Part shown: positions 1 to 7,817 of the stretch, piece after piece
How the letters are laid out: the number at the start of each line of letters is the position of its first letter
Position numbering within the stretch: the first letter of the stretch is position 1
Made by a program: the position numbers and the translations under genes
DNA from: Planctomycetota bacterium
Lineage (GTDB): Bacteria > Planctomycetota > UBA1135
Direction: 5' to 3'
DNA length: 64,000 nt
Assembly (NCBI GenBank): GCA_024229395.1
Contig: JAAESM010000016.1
Span: forward strand, 1 to 64,000
The notes under the pieces: model-generated
The model's database searches: none
Told to the model about the DNA's origin: nothing
The model's input: only the letters and a program-made list of their open reading frames with translations

Positions 1-635
1 ATCGGAACGCGGATGATGTTGGAGAAGATTTTCTTGTCGCCAAGCGTCTTCCACCATGGGGTGCCTTTTCGCAGCAGACGAATGCTCGAGCTTGGGCGCT
101 TGAACATCTCCAGCTTGCCGATCTTGACCAGAGCCTTCTCCGCCGAGTTGATCTCGGTACTGGAGAGGATTGGCAGATAGGTGCAAGGGTCGCGGGTGAT
201 GAAGTCGAAGATGTTGTGACGCGAGGCATCAACACCGGTCGAGAACGACGACCATGCCACTGGCGACATGGATGGATAAGAGGATTGCAGCGGGCCAAAA
301 CTCCCCTCTTCCGCCAAAGCCTTCATGTTGGGCATACGCCCCTCATCCATGAATCGCTGCGCGAGGCGCGGATCCATGCCATCGAAGCCGATGATCACCA
401 GGCGCTTATTGTCGCCCTTGATCTTGCCGGCACCGGTCAACAGACGCACGAGCATCTTGAGCGGATAGATCATCAAGATACCGACCGCCAAGAACAGCGA
501 GCCGACCAGGACCAAACCACCGGACAAGAAGGCAAAACCCGCACCCGGCCCGATATAGGCCGCGGCGGGATCTGGTGCACTCAACCAAGCTAGGGCTACG
601 GCGAGTGGAAGTAGGAGTCTGCGGAACCGCTTCAT
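1..635 (-). CDS. Type I phosphodiesterase / alkaline phosphatase superfamily protein (3' end cut by window)
   Basis: The gene starts at the ATG at 635 and runs off the left edge, so about 211 codons are seen. Residues 1-26 look like a signal peptide (Arg-rich start, hydrophobic core, AAAY). A long hydrophobic stretch at about 33-66 should span the membrane once or twice. The catalytic domain then begins with the motif IIGFDGMD (81-88), whose first Asp is a metal ligand in nucleotide pyrophosphatase/phosphodiesterase relatives. PSMSPVAWSSFSTG (121-134) follows and carries the nucleophile region. The same two motifs occur in the large protein at 8330-10915, so the two are paralogues. Substrate unknown. 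It lies downstream of the sat-cysC operon on the same strand, behind a terminator-like hairpin. Confidence 0.8.
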   Translation of the reverse strand, partial: MKRFRRLLLPLAVALAWLSAPDPAAAYIGPGAGFAFLSGGLVLVGSLFLAVGILMIYPLKMLVRLLTGAGKIKGDNKRLVIIGFDGMDPRLAQRFMDEGRMPNMKALAEEGSFGPLQSSYPSMSPVAWSSFSTGVDASRHNIFDFITRDPCTYLPILSSTEINSAEKALVKIGKLEMFKRPSSSIRLLRKGTPWWKTLGDKKIFSNIIRVP

Positions 636-670
636 TTACGTTGCTGGCAGTAAGGGCCTTTGGCAACAAA

Positions 671-700
671 GGGGGAAGAGGATATTAAGCCTCTTCCCCC
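671..700 (-). terminator. Rho-independent terminator after cysC
   Basis: A perfect 11-bp inverted repeat (GGGGGAAGAGG with CCTCTTCCCCC) encloses an 8-nt loop, 18 bp beyond the cysC stop. Read on the minus strand it is followed by a short T-rich run (TTTGTT). It probably ends most sat-cysC operon transcripts before the phosphodiesterase gene. Confidence 0.7.
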
Positions 701-718
701 TCGATTAAAAACAATTGC

Positions 719-1270
719 TTAGGCGTTAGCAGCAACTGCTGGTACGTAGCCAGCACCTTCGAGGTAGCTCATGATTGCAACGAGCGATTCCTCTTCGGAC
801 TGGGTCTCCGAGTTGATGGTCACTTCTGGGTTCTCAGGAGCCTCGTAAGGATCCGAGATACCGGTGAAGTTCTTGATCTCGCCGGAAAGCGCTTTCGCAT
901 ACAGGCCTTTAACATCGCGGCGAGTAAGCTCTTCAATCGAGCAATCTGCGTAAACCTCAACGAAGTCGCGGTTCATGGCGCGGCACTGATTACGCACTTC
1001 AGCGTAAGGGGAAATCGCAGCGGTGATGGCAATCGCTCCGTTACGTGCCAACAGCTTGGCGACGTAGCCGATACGACGGATGTTGGTGTCACGGTCTTCC
1101 TTGGAGAAGCCGAGGCCCTTGGAGAGGTTCTCGCGGACTTCATCGCCATCCAGAACCTCAATCTTGCAGCCGCGCTTGCGCAACTCGCCTTCGATCATGC
1201 GGGACAGGGTGGACTTGCCGGAGCCGGACAGGCCGGTGAACCAGAGAACAAAACCTTTGTGGTCGGTCAT
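719..1270 (-). CDS. cysC: Adenylyl-sulfate kinase (APS kinase)
   Basis: This 183-residue protein has the normal length of a stand-alone APS kinase, which phosphorylates adenosine 5'-phosphosulfate to PAPS in the cytosol. The P-loop GLSGSGKST is at residues 13-21. It is followed by the family segments [39 protein letters not shown] and the lid region [18 protein letters not shown]. Its partner sat is two genes upstream in the same operon, so the pair makes PAPS. No PAPS reductase or CysND is in the window, so use of PAPS for sulfation rather than assimilation is possible but unproven. Confidence 0.96.
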   Translation of the reverse strand: MTDHKGFVLWFTGLSGSGKSTLSRMIEGELRKRGCKIEVLDGDEVRENLSKGLGFSKEDRDTNIRRIGYVAKLLARNGAIAITAAISPYAEVRNQCRAMNRDFVEVYADCSIEELTRRDVKGLYAKALSGEIKNFTGISDPYEAPENPEVTINSETQSEEESLVAIMSYLEGAGYVPAVAANA

Positions 1271-1297
1271 TTGACTTTTCGTTGTGATTGGGGGTGG

Positions 1298-2212
1298 TTA
1301 CTTGAGCTTTCCTTCAAGGAAAGGTACTTCGAAGCACTTTTCGTGCATGATGGGACCGTGGCCGAAGTAGCCACCTTCACCAAAGAGTTCGCCGTGGTCG
1401 GCGGTGACGATGACCCAAGAATCCTTGGGCAACATGTCGTAGAAACGCGGGAAGACAACTTGATCCAGGTATTTCACGGTGTTGATCTGGCGCTCACGGC
1501 ACTTTTCGATCATGTCCATGTCCATGAAGGCACCGGACTCGTTATCCGAGACCAACACTCCTTCATCGCTGACCTGCTTATCGAGCTTACGGAAGATTCC
1601 GTTGACACCCGAGATGTGCGGCAGATCGTTCTTGTCTTCATCAGGCAAGCCGTATGGGTAGTGGGTTTCACCGACGTTCATCAAGTAGAACTGCGGGGTG
1701 TTGCCCTTAAGACCTTTGGACTCACGCTTCTTGTGGTCTTCCATCTCATCCAGCATCAACAACATGTCGTTGTGCTTAGGCATGAGCTTGAAACTGTCGA
1801 AATCGCGGTTAATGCCGGTAGCAGGGTTCAGAACAGGCAAAGAGACCATTGCGTGGGTCTCGTAGCCCTTCTTCTTCATGTACGACGGCAGCCATAGGTG
1901 CGGAATCATGGCCTCGAAGCCAGCTTCTTCCACGCCCAAGCGATCTTTGAACTTGTACAGGTCCTCCTTGTAGTACTCCGAGGCATAGACCTCAGTTGGA
2001 CTACTGTGCGGCACCAGGCCGGTCAGGAGGTTGTAGTGCGACGGTGCGGTCCAGCCTGCATAGGAGAAGCGAGCTTCTACGTTATGCAAACCGCCACAAA
2101 GTGCCGCGATGTTGTTCGGCTCAGCCGCCATGAACGAGTCATAGCGGCAAGAGTCGAGCGTAATGATGAACAGGTGGTTGTTCTCGCGTTTCTTTCCAAA
2201 GATGCCGAACAT
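1298..2212 (-). CDS. Sulfatase-like alkaline phosphatase superfamily protein
   Basis: This 304-residue protein has sulfatase-fold (PF00884-like) features. The N-terminal strand LFIITLDSCRYDSF is followed by WTAPSHYNLLTG, and the C-terminal metal site is VTADHGELFGEGGYFGHGP with MHEKCFEVPF. The usual formylglycine motif CxPxR is not present; a Cys sits in DSCRYDS. There is no clear signal peptide, so it may act in the cytosol, unlike most sulfatases. It lies between sat and cysC with gaps of only 27 bp on each side, so it is probably co-transcribed with the PAPS-forming enzymes. It could be a hydrolase or a sulfo- or phospho-transferase; the substrate is unknown. Confidence 0.8.
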   Translation of the reverse strand: MFGIFGKKRENNHLFIITLDSCRYDSFMAAEPNNIAALCGGLHNVEARFSYAGWTAPSHYNLLTGLVPHSSPTEVYASEYYKEDLYKFKDRLGVEEAGFEAMIPHLWLPSYMKKKGYETHAMVSLPVLNPATGINRDFDSFKLMPKHNDMLLMLDEMEDHKKRESKGLKGNTPQFYLMNVGETHYPYGLPDEDKNDLPHISGVNGIFRKLDKQVSDEGVLVSDNESGAFMDMDMIEKCRERQINTVKYLDQVVFPRFYDMLPKDSWVIVTADHGELFGEGGYFGHGPIMHEKCFEVPFLEGKLK

Positions 2213-2239
2213 GCCTTTCCTCGATTAAGACTATGGGGG

Positions 2240-3391
2240 TTAAGCCTGCGCTGGTTGAGCGTAGGATGCGATCAGGATGTCAGCGACCTCAGGACGAGTG
2301 AACTCGGCTGGTGGGCGCTCACCGTTGGACAGCATCTCGCGGACCTTGGTGCCAGACAAGAAAATCTTGTCTTCGTTGCTAGCTGGGCTCGACTTGGTCG
2401 AAGCCATGCCGCCGGTCAACTTGCAGTAGAAAGCGTGCTCGAACAACAAGGTGTTGATCAGGATTTCGCCGTCTGCGAAGTTGTTGAAGATCTGCTGAGC
2501 ATCGAAGGTGCCGTAGTAGCTACCTACACCTGCGTGGTCGCGGCCGATGATGATGTGGGTGCAGCCGTAGTTCTGGCGGCACAGAGCGTGCAGGATTGCC
2601 TCGCGAGGACCACCGTAGCGCATGGCTTGTGGGTAAACACCAAGCATGGTGCGATCCAGTGGGTAGTACTTGTTCAACAGAGCGTGGTAGCACTGCATGC
2701 GAACATCCGAAGGGATGTCGTCGGACTTGGTGTCGCCAACCAGTGGGTGAACCAAGAGGCCTTCGGTCTGCTCCAAAGCAACCTTGGTCAGGTACTCGTG
2801 AGCGCGGTGGATTGGGTTGCGGGTCTGGAAAGCAACCACGGTGTCCCAACCCTTCTCGGCGAATGCGGCGCGAGTTTGGGCAGGAGTGAAGCGGTAATCG
2901 TTGTGCTTCTCGTAGGAAGGAACATTGGCGACGGTGATGACACCACCGATGTAGGTGTCGCCGATGGAAGCCAAGTAGCCCCATGCTGGGTGCTCTTCGT
3001 CACCTTTGTAGCACTTCTCAAGCTCGTTCTTCTTGTCTGGCTGGTAGACCGAATCTACTGCCATGATGCCGTAAACGGTGCCGTCTTCACCCTTCAGGGC
3101 GACTTCGGAACCAGCTTCAGCAGTTTCGCCAGCCTTTGGCGAAAGGACCACAGGCAGTGGCCAAGCAGCACCAGATGCGAGGTGCATATCGTTGACGACG
3201 CCGTTGTAGTCGGCTTCGTTCATGAAACCCTCAAGAGGGCTCATGGCGCCAACAGCAATCATTTCCAGATCGCTTGCTTCACGCGAGTTCAAGGTAACTA
3301 CTGGCAGGCCAGCGGCCTTGGCCAGGAGGGCGTCGCGCTCGTCACCTTCGACGACGCGGTTGATGAGGGTTCCACCGTGCGGAGCGATCAT
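2240..3391 (-). CDS. sat: Sulfate adenylyltransferase (ATP sulfurylase)
   Basis: This 383-residue protein is a single-chain Sat-type ATP sulfurylase, which forms APS and pyrophosphate from sulfate and ATP. Diagnostic motifs are SPLEGFM (51-57), QTRNPIHRAHEY (189-200, the QxRNPxHxxHE nucleotide site) and the later IIIGRDHAGVGSYYG. The length fits the stand-alone form without a fused kinase domain, and cysC is encoded separately two genes on. The upstream RHH gene is 32 bp away in the same orientation. Confidence 0.97.
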   Translation of the reverse strand: MIAPHGGTLINRVVEGDERDALLAKAAGLPVVTLNSREASDLEMIAVGAMSPLEGFMNEADYNGVVNDMHLASGAAWPLPVVLSPKAGETAEAGSEVALKGEDGTVYGIMAVDSVYQPDKKNELEKCYKGDEEHPAWGYLASIGDTYIGGVITVANVPSYEKHNDYRFTPAQTRAAFAEKGWDTVVAFQTRNPIHRAHEYLTKVALEQTEGLLVHPLVGDTKSDDIPSDVRMQCYHALLNKYYPLDRTMLGVYPQAMRYGGPREAILHALCRQNYGCTHIIIGRDHAGVGSYYGTFDAQQIFNNFADGEILINTLLFEHAFYCKLTGGMASTKSSPASNEDKIFLSGTKVREMLSNGERPPAEFTRPEVADILIASYAQPAQA

Positions 3392-3423
3392 GATTGGATT
3401 GGTGCTAAAAGTGTATGTTTTGG

Positions 3424-3648
3424 CTACAGGTAGCCGAGGTTCTTGAGTTTTTGGCGAATCGCCTGAAGCTCCTCGGATGTGTATTCCCGATCCTCTTTGT
3501 TCTCGACCTCGCTGACTAAGTCGCGAAGCACAAAAACGATGAAATCGGTGGCCGACGAGAAGCCGGAATTGTCAATCACCTGGCCAATCCGCCTGTATAG
3601 CGGACGGGGGATCTTGACGGTTACTTTGCTCTCTTTTTGCATGGCCAT
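3424..3648 (-). CDS. Ribbon-helix-helix (CopG-like) regulator with C-terminal LGYL motif
   Basis: This 74-residue protein begins with a strand rich in basic and beta-branched residues (SKVTVKIPRPLYRRI). The helix-turn-helix stretch GFSSATDFIVFVLRDLV follows, the pattern of an RHH/CopG DNA-binding dimer. The acidic C-terminal tail ends LKNLGYL. The start could be the ATG at 3648 or the one at 3642. It is the first gene of the sat operon, and its upstream region carries repeated dyads that look like its own operators. A role as autorepressor and operon regulator is inferred. Confidence 0.8.
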   Translation of the reverse strand: MAMQKESKVTVKIPRPLYRRIGQVIDNSGFSSATDFIVFVLRDLVSEVENKEDREYTSEELQAIRQKLKNLGYL

Positions 3649-3680
3649 GAGGTTCGGAAGCGCACATTGTAACTTATTTG

Positions 3681-3753
3681 CACTCCGATTGGAGTGTCAT
3701 TGGTTACCTATTCGGAGTGCATATCGTCCCCCTATGGCACTCTTATCGGAGTA
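3681..3753. promoter_or_regulatory. Operator array upstream of the RHH-sat operon
   Basis: Three related elements lie just upstream of the RHH gene. A perfect dyad CACTCC-n4-GGAGTG is at 3681-3696. A half-match ending CGGAGTG is at 3704-3719. An imperfect dyad CACTC-n6-GGAGT is at 3738-3753. Repeated short dyads are the usual binding pattern of RHH repressors, and the first gene downstream encodes one. The array also lies upstream of the divergent lipoprotein gene at 3844. Confidence 0.6.
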
Positions 3754-3776
3754 TCGGACCTGAACCTTAATTAATA

Positions 3777-3804
3777 TTGCAGCGCTGCATTCATAGCGTA
3801 CTAT
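3777..3804 (+). promoter_or_regulatory. Possible sigma70-type promoter for the lipoprotein gene
   Basis: TTGCAG (3777-3782), a 16-nt spacer and TACTAT (3799-3804) give a fair match to -35 and -10 boxes, about 40 bp ahead of the ATG at 3844. The -35 box overlaps a 10-bp palindrome (GCAGCGCTGC, 3779-3788) that could be a regulator site. Confidence 0.4.
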
Positions 3805-3843
3805 TCAATGTTGAAGCCGCCCAGGTAGTGGCTCCACAAACAC

Positions 3844-4338
3844 ATGCGTACTCCTCTTCTGCTCCCTCTGGCCCTCGTGGCCGCGCTCGGCGCCTGCTCC
3901 GGCGATGACGCCCCCACCACCTACACCGACGCCATTTCCGCAATGGATGCCGGCGATGCAGCCAAGGCCTCCGGTGACCATGAAGCCGCCAAAGCCGGCT
4001 ACCAATACGCCATCGACAACGGTGATGACTCGCTGAAAGGCGATGCCATGACTGGAATCTTCGAGATCGACGTCGCCGCTGGCGATCAAGATGCCGCAGT
4101 CGCTAGCTTCGAAAGCCTGTCCAAGGCGATCAAGCTGGACCAGTCTGAGCTGTCTCGCCTGATCGATGTTGCTGTCAACGCCAAGATGGATGTGCTCGGC
4201 GAAGCCATGCTCGGCTACGCCATCGCCACCTATCCTGAGATGAAGGATACGCTGACCAAGGCCTCGGAAGCCATCGAGCTGATCAAGACGTCCGGTCCTG
4301 GTGTAGACCTCTCCGGTCTCGGTTACGCCGGCGATTGA
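3844..4338 (+). CDS. Small lipoprotein with TPR-like repeats, ending LGYAGD
   Basis: This 164-residue protein has a signal peptide with the lipobox LGAC (Cys18), so it should be lipidated and anchored in the envelope. The mature part is Ala-rich and helical. The stretch AAKASGDHEAAKAGYQYAIDNGDDSLKGDA resembles one or two degenerate tetratricopeptide repeats. It ends LSGLGYAGD. The proteins at 7150 and 7818 share the same design (lipobox, xxSGD or similar start, TPR-like core), so the three are probably paralogues around the MBOAT/SGNH pair. A role as envelope scaffold for polysaccharide modification is only an inference. Confidence 0.8.
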   Translation: MRTPLLLPLALVAALGACSGDDAPTTYTDAISAMDAGDAAKASGDHEAAKAGYQYAIDNGDDSLKGDAMTGIFEIDVAAGDQDAAVASFESLSKAIKLDQSELSRLIDVAVNAKMDVLGEAMLGYAIATYPEMKDTLTKASEAIELIKTSGPGVDLSGLGYAGD

Positions 4339-4371
4339 TCTTTACGGACCACGGTCCGTTCGTTTCGCTTC

Positions 4372-4414
4372 CTGTGGTCGTTGCGCTTCGGTGCAGCGGC
4401 CACAGTTTTTTTTT
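4372..4414 (+). terminator. Strong rho-independent terminator after the lipoprotein gene
   Basis: A near-perfect 15-bp stem (CTGTGGTCGTTGCGC with GTGCAGCGGCCACAG, some G-U pairs) is capped by a TTCG tetraloop. It is followed directly by nine T residues (4406-4414). This is a textbook intrinsic terminator. Confidence 0.9.
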
Positions 4415-4441
4415 GACACCCACTTTCCCGCCTCCAATAAT
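4413..4441 (+). promoter_or_regulatory. Sigma70-type promoter for the MBOAT operon
   Basis: A consensus -35 box TTGACA (4413-4418), a 17-nt spacer and AATAAT (4436-4441) give 11 of 12 consensus bases. The -35 box shares its first two T residues with the T-tract of the preceding terminator. Transcription should start near 4448, about 90 bp before the chosen MBOAT start codon. Confidence 0.75.
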
Positions 4442-4539
4442 GGCCCACTTGAATGTATCTAGGATTGGCGTGCGAAACGCCGATGAAGTCTCATGATGCG
4501 GCCCTCCCAAACCGTCGGCGATACTCGGCCCTGACCGGC

Positions 4540-6003
4540 ATGGAGTTCGATAGCTTCTCCTTTGCTGTCTTCTTTGCCATTATCTTCCCGACGACGGCAC
4601 TGTTGCAGCGCCATGTCCGCAGTCGCAACCTGTTCCTGCTGGTTGCCAGCTATTACTTCTATGCCTGCTGGGATTGGCGCTTCCTGAGCCTGATCTGGAT
4701 CTCCACTGCCGTGGATTTCTATTGCGGGCTGAAGCTCGACGTTACCGAAGACGAAGCCAAGCACAATGAGACTCCTGCTCCAAGAGTAGGCGATCGCAAG
4801 GTGTTGCTACTGAGCCTGTGCACCAATTTGGGAATCCTTGGCTTCTTCAAGTACTTCAACTTCTTCATCGATTCGGCGGTCGGCGCCCTCAACGCGATCG
4901 GCCTGACCGGCCAACACCACAGCCTCAACATTATCCTGCCGGTCGGCATCAGCTTTTATACCTTCCAGACGCTGAGCTACACGATCGACGTCTATCGACG
5001 TAGGATCCCCACCGAACGGAATCTGCTGAACTTCGCCACCTTCGTGGCATTCTTCCCGCAACTGGTGGCCGGCCCAATCGAACGTGCCGCGCGCTTGCTG
5101 CCGCAGATCCGCGAACCGCGGTTCTTGACCTACCGCAACTTGTCATCGGGTTCCTTCCTGATCGTCTGGGGTTTATTCGAGAAGATCGTCATCGCTGACA
5201 ACGCCGGCCGCGTTGCCAATGGGCTGTTCGCTGCCGATCAGCCCAGCGGCCTGGATGTGGTGATCGGCGTCTATGCCTTCGCCATCCAGATCTACGGCGA
5301 TTTCTCCGGCTACACCAACATCGCCCGCGGTGTGGCGCGTTGCCTCGGTTTTGACCTGATGCGCAACTTCAACTTGCCGTACTTCGCGGTCAACCCCAGT
5401 GACTTCTGGCGCCGCTGGCACATCAGCCTGTCGACCTGGCTGCGGGATTACCTGTACATCCCATTGGGCGGCAACCGCAAGGGACGGGTTCGCAACTACA
5501 TCAACTTGATGATCACCATGGTGCTCGGCGGCCTGTGGCATGGCGCGGCGATGCACTTCGTGGTGTGGGGCTTCTTCCACGGCTTGCTCCTTTCGATTCA
5601 CCGCTTCTTCGAACCTTTGCTGAAGCGCTTTGACATGAAGCTACCGCGTCTTCCGATGGGTTTCGGCAAGGTGATACGCATTGGCTTGTTCTTCCAAGTC
5701 ACCTGTTTGGGCTGGTTGATCTTCCGCGTTCGCGACCTGCCGCAACTTGGAAAACTGTTGGCTGCCTTGACCGATAGCCCGCTGTCGCGCCGGGTCATGG
5801 ATTCAGAAAGCGATCTAATCGGCTTGGCCCTGTCCTTCCTGATTCTGATTGTCTACGAAACCTTCCAATACCGCAGCCGCGATCCATACATTCTGTTCAA
5901 GGCACCGCTGCCGGTACGCGCCTTCGCCTACATGGCCTTGATCCTCTCCATCGTCTTGTTCGGCGAGTACGGTGGTGAATCCTTCCTCTACTTCCAGTTC
6001 TAG
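4540..6003 (+). CDS. MBOAT family membrane O-acyltransferase (AlgI-like)
   Basis: This polytopic protein of 487 residues belongs to the AlgI/PatA-like MBOAT family, which moves acetyl groups across the inner membrane for O-acetylation of polysaccharides. The family core is visible: LPVGISFYTFQTLSYTIDVY, ARCLGFDLMRNFNLPYFA, DFWRRWHISLSTWLRDYLYIPLGG and GGLWHGAAMHFVVWG with the invariant histidine. The frame is open from an ATG at 4453, but family homology begins at MEFDSFSF, so the ATG at 4540 was chosen. The SGNH protein follows after 11 bp, the normal partner arrangement for polysaccharide acetylation. Confidence 0.92.
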   Translation: MEFDSFSFAVFFAIIFPTTALLQRHVRSRNLFLLVASYYFYACWDWRFLSLIWISTAVDFYCGLKLDVTEDEAKHNETPAPRVGDRKVLLLSLCTNLGILGFFKYFNFFIDSAVGALNAIGLTGQHHSLNIILPVGISFYTFQTLSYTIDVYRRRIPTERNLLNFATFVAFFPQLVAGPIERAARLLPQIREPRFLTYRNLSSGSFLIVWGLFEKIVIADNAGRVANGLFAADQPSGLDVVIGVYAFAIQIYGDFSGYTNIARGVARCLGFDLMRNFNLPYFAVNPSDFWRRWHISLSTWLRDYLYIPLGGNRKGRVRNYINLMITMVLGGLWHGAAMHFVVWGFFHGLLLSIHRFFEPLLKRFDMKLPRLPMGFGKVIRIGLFFQVTCLGWLIFRVRDLPQLGKLLAALTDSPLSRRVMDSESDLIGLALSFLILIVYETFQYRSRDPYILFKAPLPVRAFAYMALILSIVLFGEYGGESFLYFQF

Positions 6004-6014
6004 AAAGAACCCTC

Positions 6015-7103
6015 ATGACCTTCACCCGCAAGTCGCTTCCTTGGGCCCCACTGGGCGCCTTGTTGCTGCTGCTTGTGGTCGAACTGGCGGTGCGCTGCGC
6101 CGGCCCGGTCAGCTATATCGCTTATGAACGCGGGCCGTCGGCGCGCCATGCAGTCCGACGTCATGTGATGGCTTATGGCTCCACCGAAATCCTGGTCGTT
6201 GGCTCCAGCCGTAGTGAGATGGGCATCGATTGCCCACTGTTGTCGCAAGGATTGGCAGCGCAGTGGGACCGTGAAGTAGAAGTCAGCAACTACGCACTCG
6301 GTGGTGCACAGGCTGCGGAAAGCGTTCCCATGGTGCGGCATATCCTGCGTCAGGATCTTAAGCCGAAGGTGATTATCTATGGCGTGGGCCAAGAGCAGAT
6401 CGGCCCCAATGAGTTGGTCTACAACCCATTCACCGAAGAGCTGCATCGCTCCACCACGCCGGTCAACGAACGCGCAGCCATGTTCTGGAACATGAGCGAT
6501 TTCCGCGAGGCGCGCGAGACCTTCGGCCCACAAGTCGATGAGTATCTACCAATCGTGGTGCGCAATGGAATCGAACGCCAGTATCACACCCTGCGCGTGC
6601 GTGGTCGCATCATGAATGCATTGCGCAATGAGATGCGCGGCCGTGCCGGCAGTCCGATCCTGGGTGAATCGCTCGACCTTGGCGACCGCGAGACCTCGAT
6701 GGCCAAAGATGGTTACGATGCCGAGGAGATCCGTCGTCATGTTGAAGATCTGCACCTGGTCGAAGGCACCTATCCCTTCCACCCTCAGCGCCTAGCCCTA
6801 TTCGAGCAGTTGGTCGCCGATTGCCAACAGGCCAATGTGCGTTTGGTGTTCGTGGAGTTGCCCAACAGCGAAGTCTTCCAAGAGCCCTTCCCAGCAGATA
6901 CGCGCGCTCGATTCCAGCAAGTGTTCCACGACTTGGCGGTCGTCAAGGGTGTCGACTTCTTCACCCTCGAGGGCTTAGGCTTGACCAACGCTTTCGGTTA
7001 CGAAGACTTTTACGATGCCGTGCATCTGAATATCCACGGTGCCAAGGTCTACACCGAAGCGATCGCGACCAAGCTGGGCCAGCAAATCGAGTCGGCAGAT
7101 TAG
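6015..7103 (+). CDS. SGNH/GDSL-like membrane-anchored acyltransferase partner (AlgJ/AlgX-like)
   Basis: This 362-residue protein has an N-terminal membrane anchor (residues 10-27) and an extracytoplasmic SGNH-type domain. The nucleophile block is ILVVGSSRSEMGID (59-72), and the C-terminal DFYDAVHLNIHGA supplies the catalytic Asp and His. Proteins of this type take acetyl groups from an MBOAT partner and place them on a polysaccharide, and the MBOAT gene is 11 bp upstream. The polymer modified is unknown. Confidence 0.8.
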   Translation: MTFTRKSLPWAPLGALLLLLVVELAVRCAGPVSYIAYERGPSARHAVRRHVMAYGSTEILVVGSSRSEMGIDCPLLSQGLAAQWDREVEVSNYALGGAQAAESVPMVRHILRQDLKPKVIIYGVGQEQIGPNELVYNPFTEELHRSTTPVNERAAMFWNMSDFREARETFGPQVDEYLPIVVRNGIERQYHTLRVRGRIMNALRNEMRGRAGSPILGESLDLGDRETSMAKDGYDAEEIRRHVEDLHLVEGTYPFHPQRLALFEQLVADCQQANVRLVFVELPNSEVFQEPFPADTRARFQQVFHDLAVVKGVDFFTLEGLGLTNAFGYEDFYDAVHLNIHGAKVYTEAIATKLGQQIESAD

Positions 7104-7149
7104 CCCGCTCCGGCGGCGCCGGATTCCAATTTGCGGTTAGGATGAGTTC

Positions 7150-7779
7150 ATGCACTTGCGCCTGATTTCTGCTGCCCTGATTTTCGTCGCCACAAGCTTC
7201 ACGGTCTCCTGCTCCGATGATTCGACCCCCAGCTTTGACGATCCGCTTGCTGCGATGGACTATGCCGAATCCTCGATGGCAGAAAACAAATTCGAGCACG
7301 CCGAAGCCGCTTATGGATACGTGATCGCCAACGGCGACAGCAGCCTGACGGCCGATTGTCTGCAAGGTATCTATTCCGCTCAAACCCGCGCCGGCCAAGA
7401 AGAACGCGCGATCGCTACCTTTGAGCGCATCTGCCGCGAGCGACCCGAGGCGCTTGGTGGCGAACCGATGCTTGATCTTCTGCAAGATGCCATCACTTCA
7501 AAGATGGCCGACCTCGCGGAAGAAATCATGATCTACACCTACCGCAACCACTTCGAGCTGGCGACCAAGCTGATTTTGCCTTCGGTAGACATCGCGACCA
7601 TCCGTTTGGAAAGCAGCCTCGATCCCGCAGCGCTTGCTGAGTTGGGCTACGTCAGTGGTGACGGCTCCGTTGAGATTCCAGAGGATCAACTGGAAGGACG
7701 CCTCAAGCAGCTCGATGATTTCATCTGCATCCTCGAGCAACAGCGCGGTTTGACAACCACGGCGCCCGTGGTCGAATAG
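7150..7779 (+). CDS. Lipoprotein with TPR-like repeats and internal LGY motif
   Basis: This 209-residue protein has a signal peptide with lipobox VSC (Cys21). A helical, TPR-like segment follows (AAMDYAESSMAENKFEHAEAAYGYVIANGDSSLTADCLQGIY), closely matching the layout of the lipoprotein at 3844 (ANGDSSLTAD against DNGDDSLKGD). LAELGYVSGDG near residue 158 corresponds to the LGY ending of the first paralogue, with a charged extension after it. It follows the SGNH gene by 46 bp and is probably in the same transcript. Confidence 0.8.
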   Translation: MHLRLISAALIFVATSFTVSCSDDSTPSFDDPLAAMDYAESSMAENKFEHAEAAYGYVIANGDSSLTADCLQGIYSAQTRAGQEERAIATFERICRERPEALGGEPMLDLLQDAITSKMADLAEEIMIYTYRNHFELATKLILPSVDIATIRLESSLDPAALAELGYVSGDGSVEIPEDQLEGRLKQLDDFICILEQQRGLTTTAPVVE

Positions 7780-7817
7780 GCTGTAGCTTCTATCGACCAG
7801 ATGGTATGCTTTTCGCC

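Noticed and set aside
1898..3433. Long open frame (511 codons) on the plus strand
   Set aside because: It is antisense to sat and the sulfatase-like gene, shows no family motif, and follows from codon bias in the real genes.
4453..4539. N-terminal extension of the MBOAT protein from the ATG at 4453
   Set aside because: It would start almost at the predicted transcription start and has no MBOAT similarity or signal character; homology begins at 4540.
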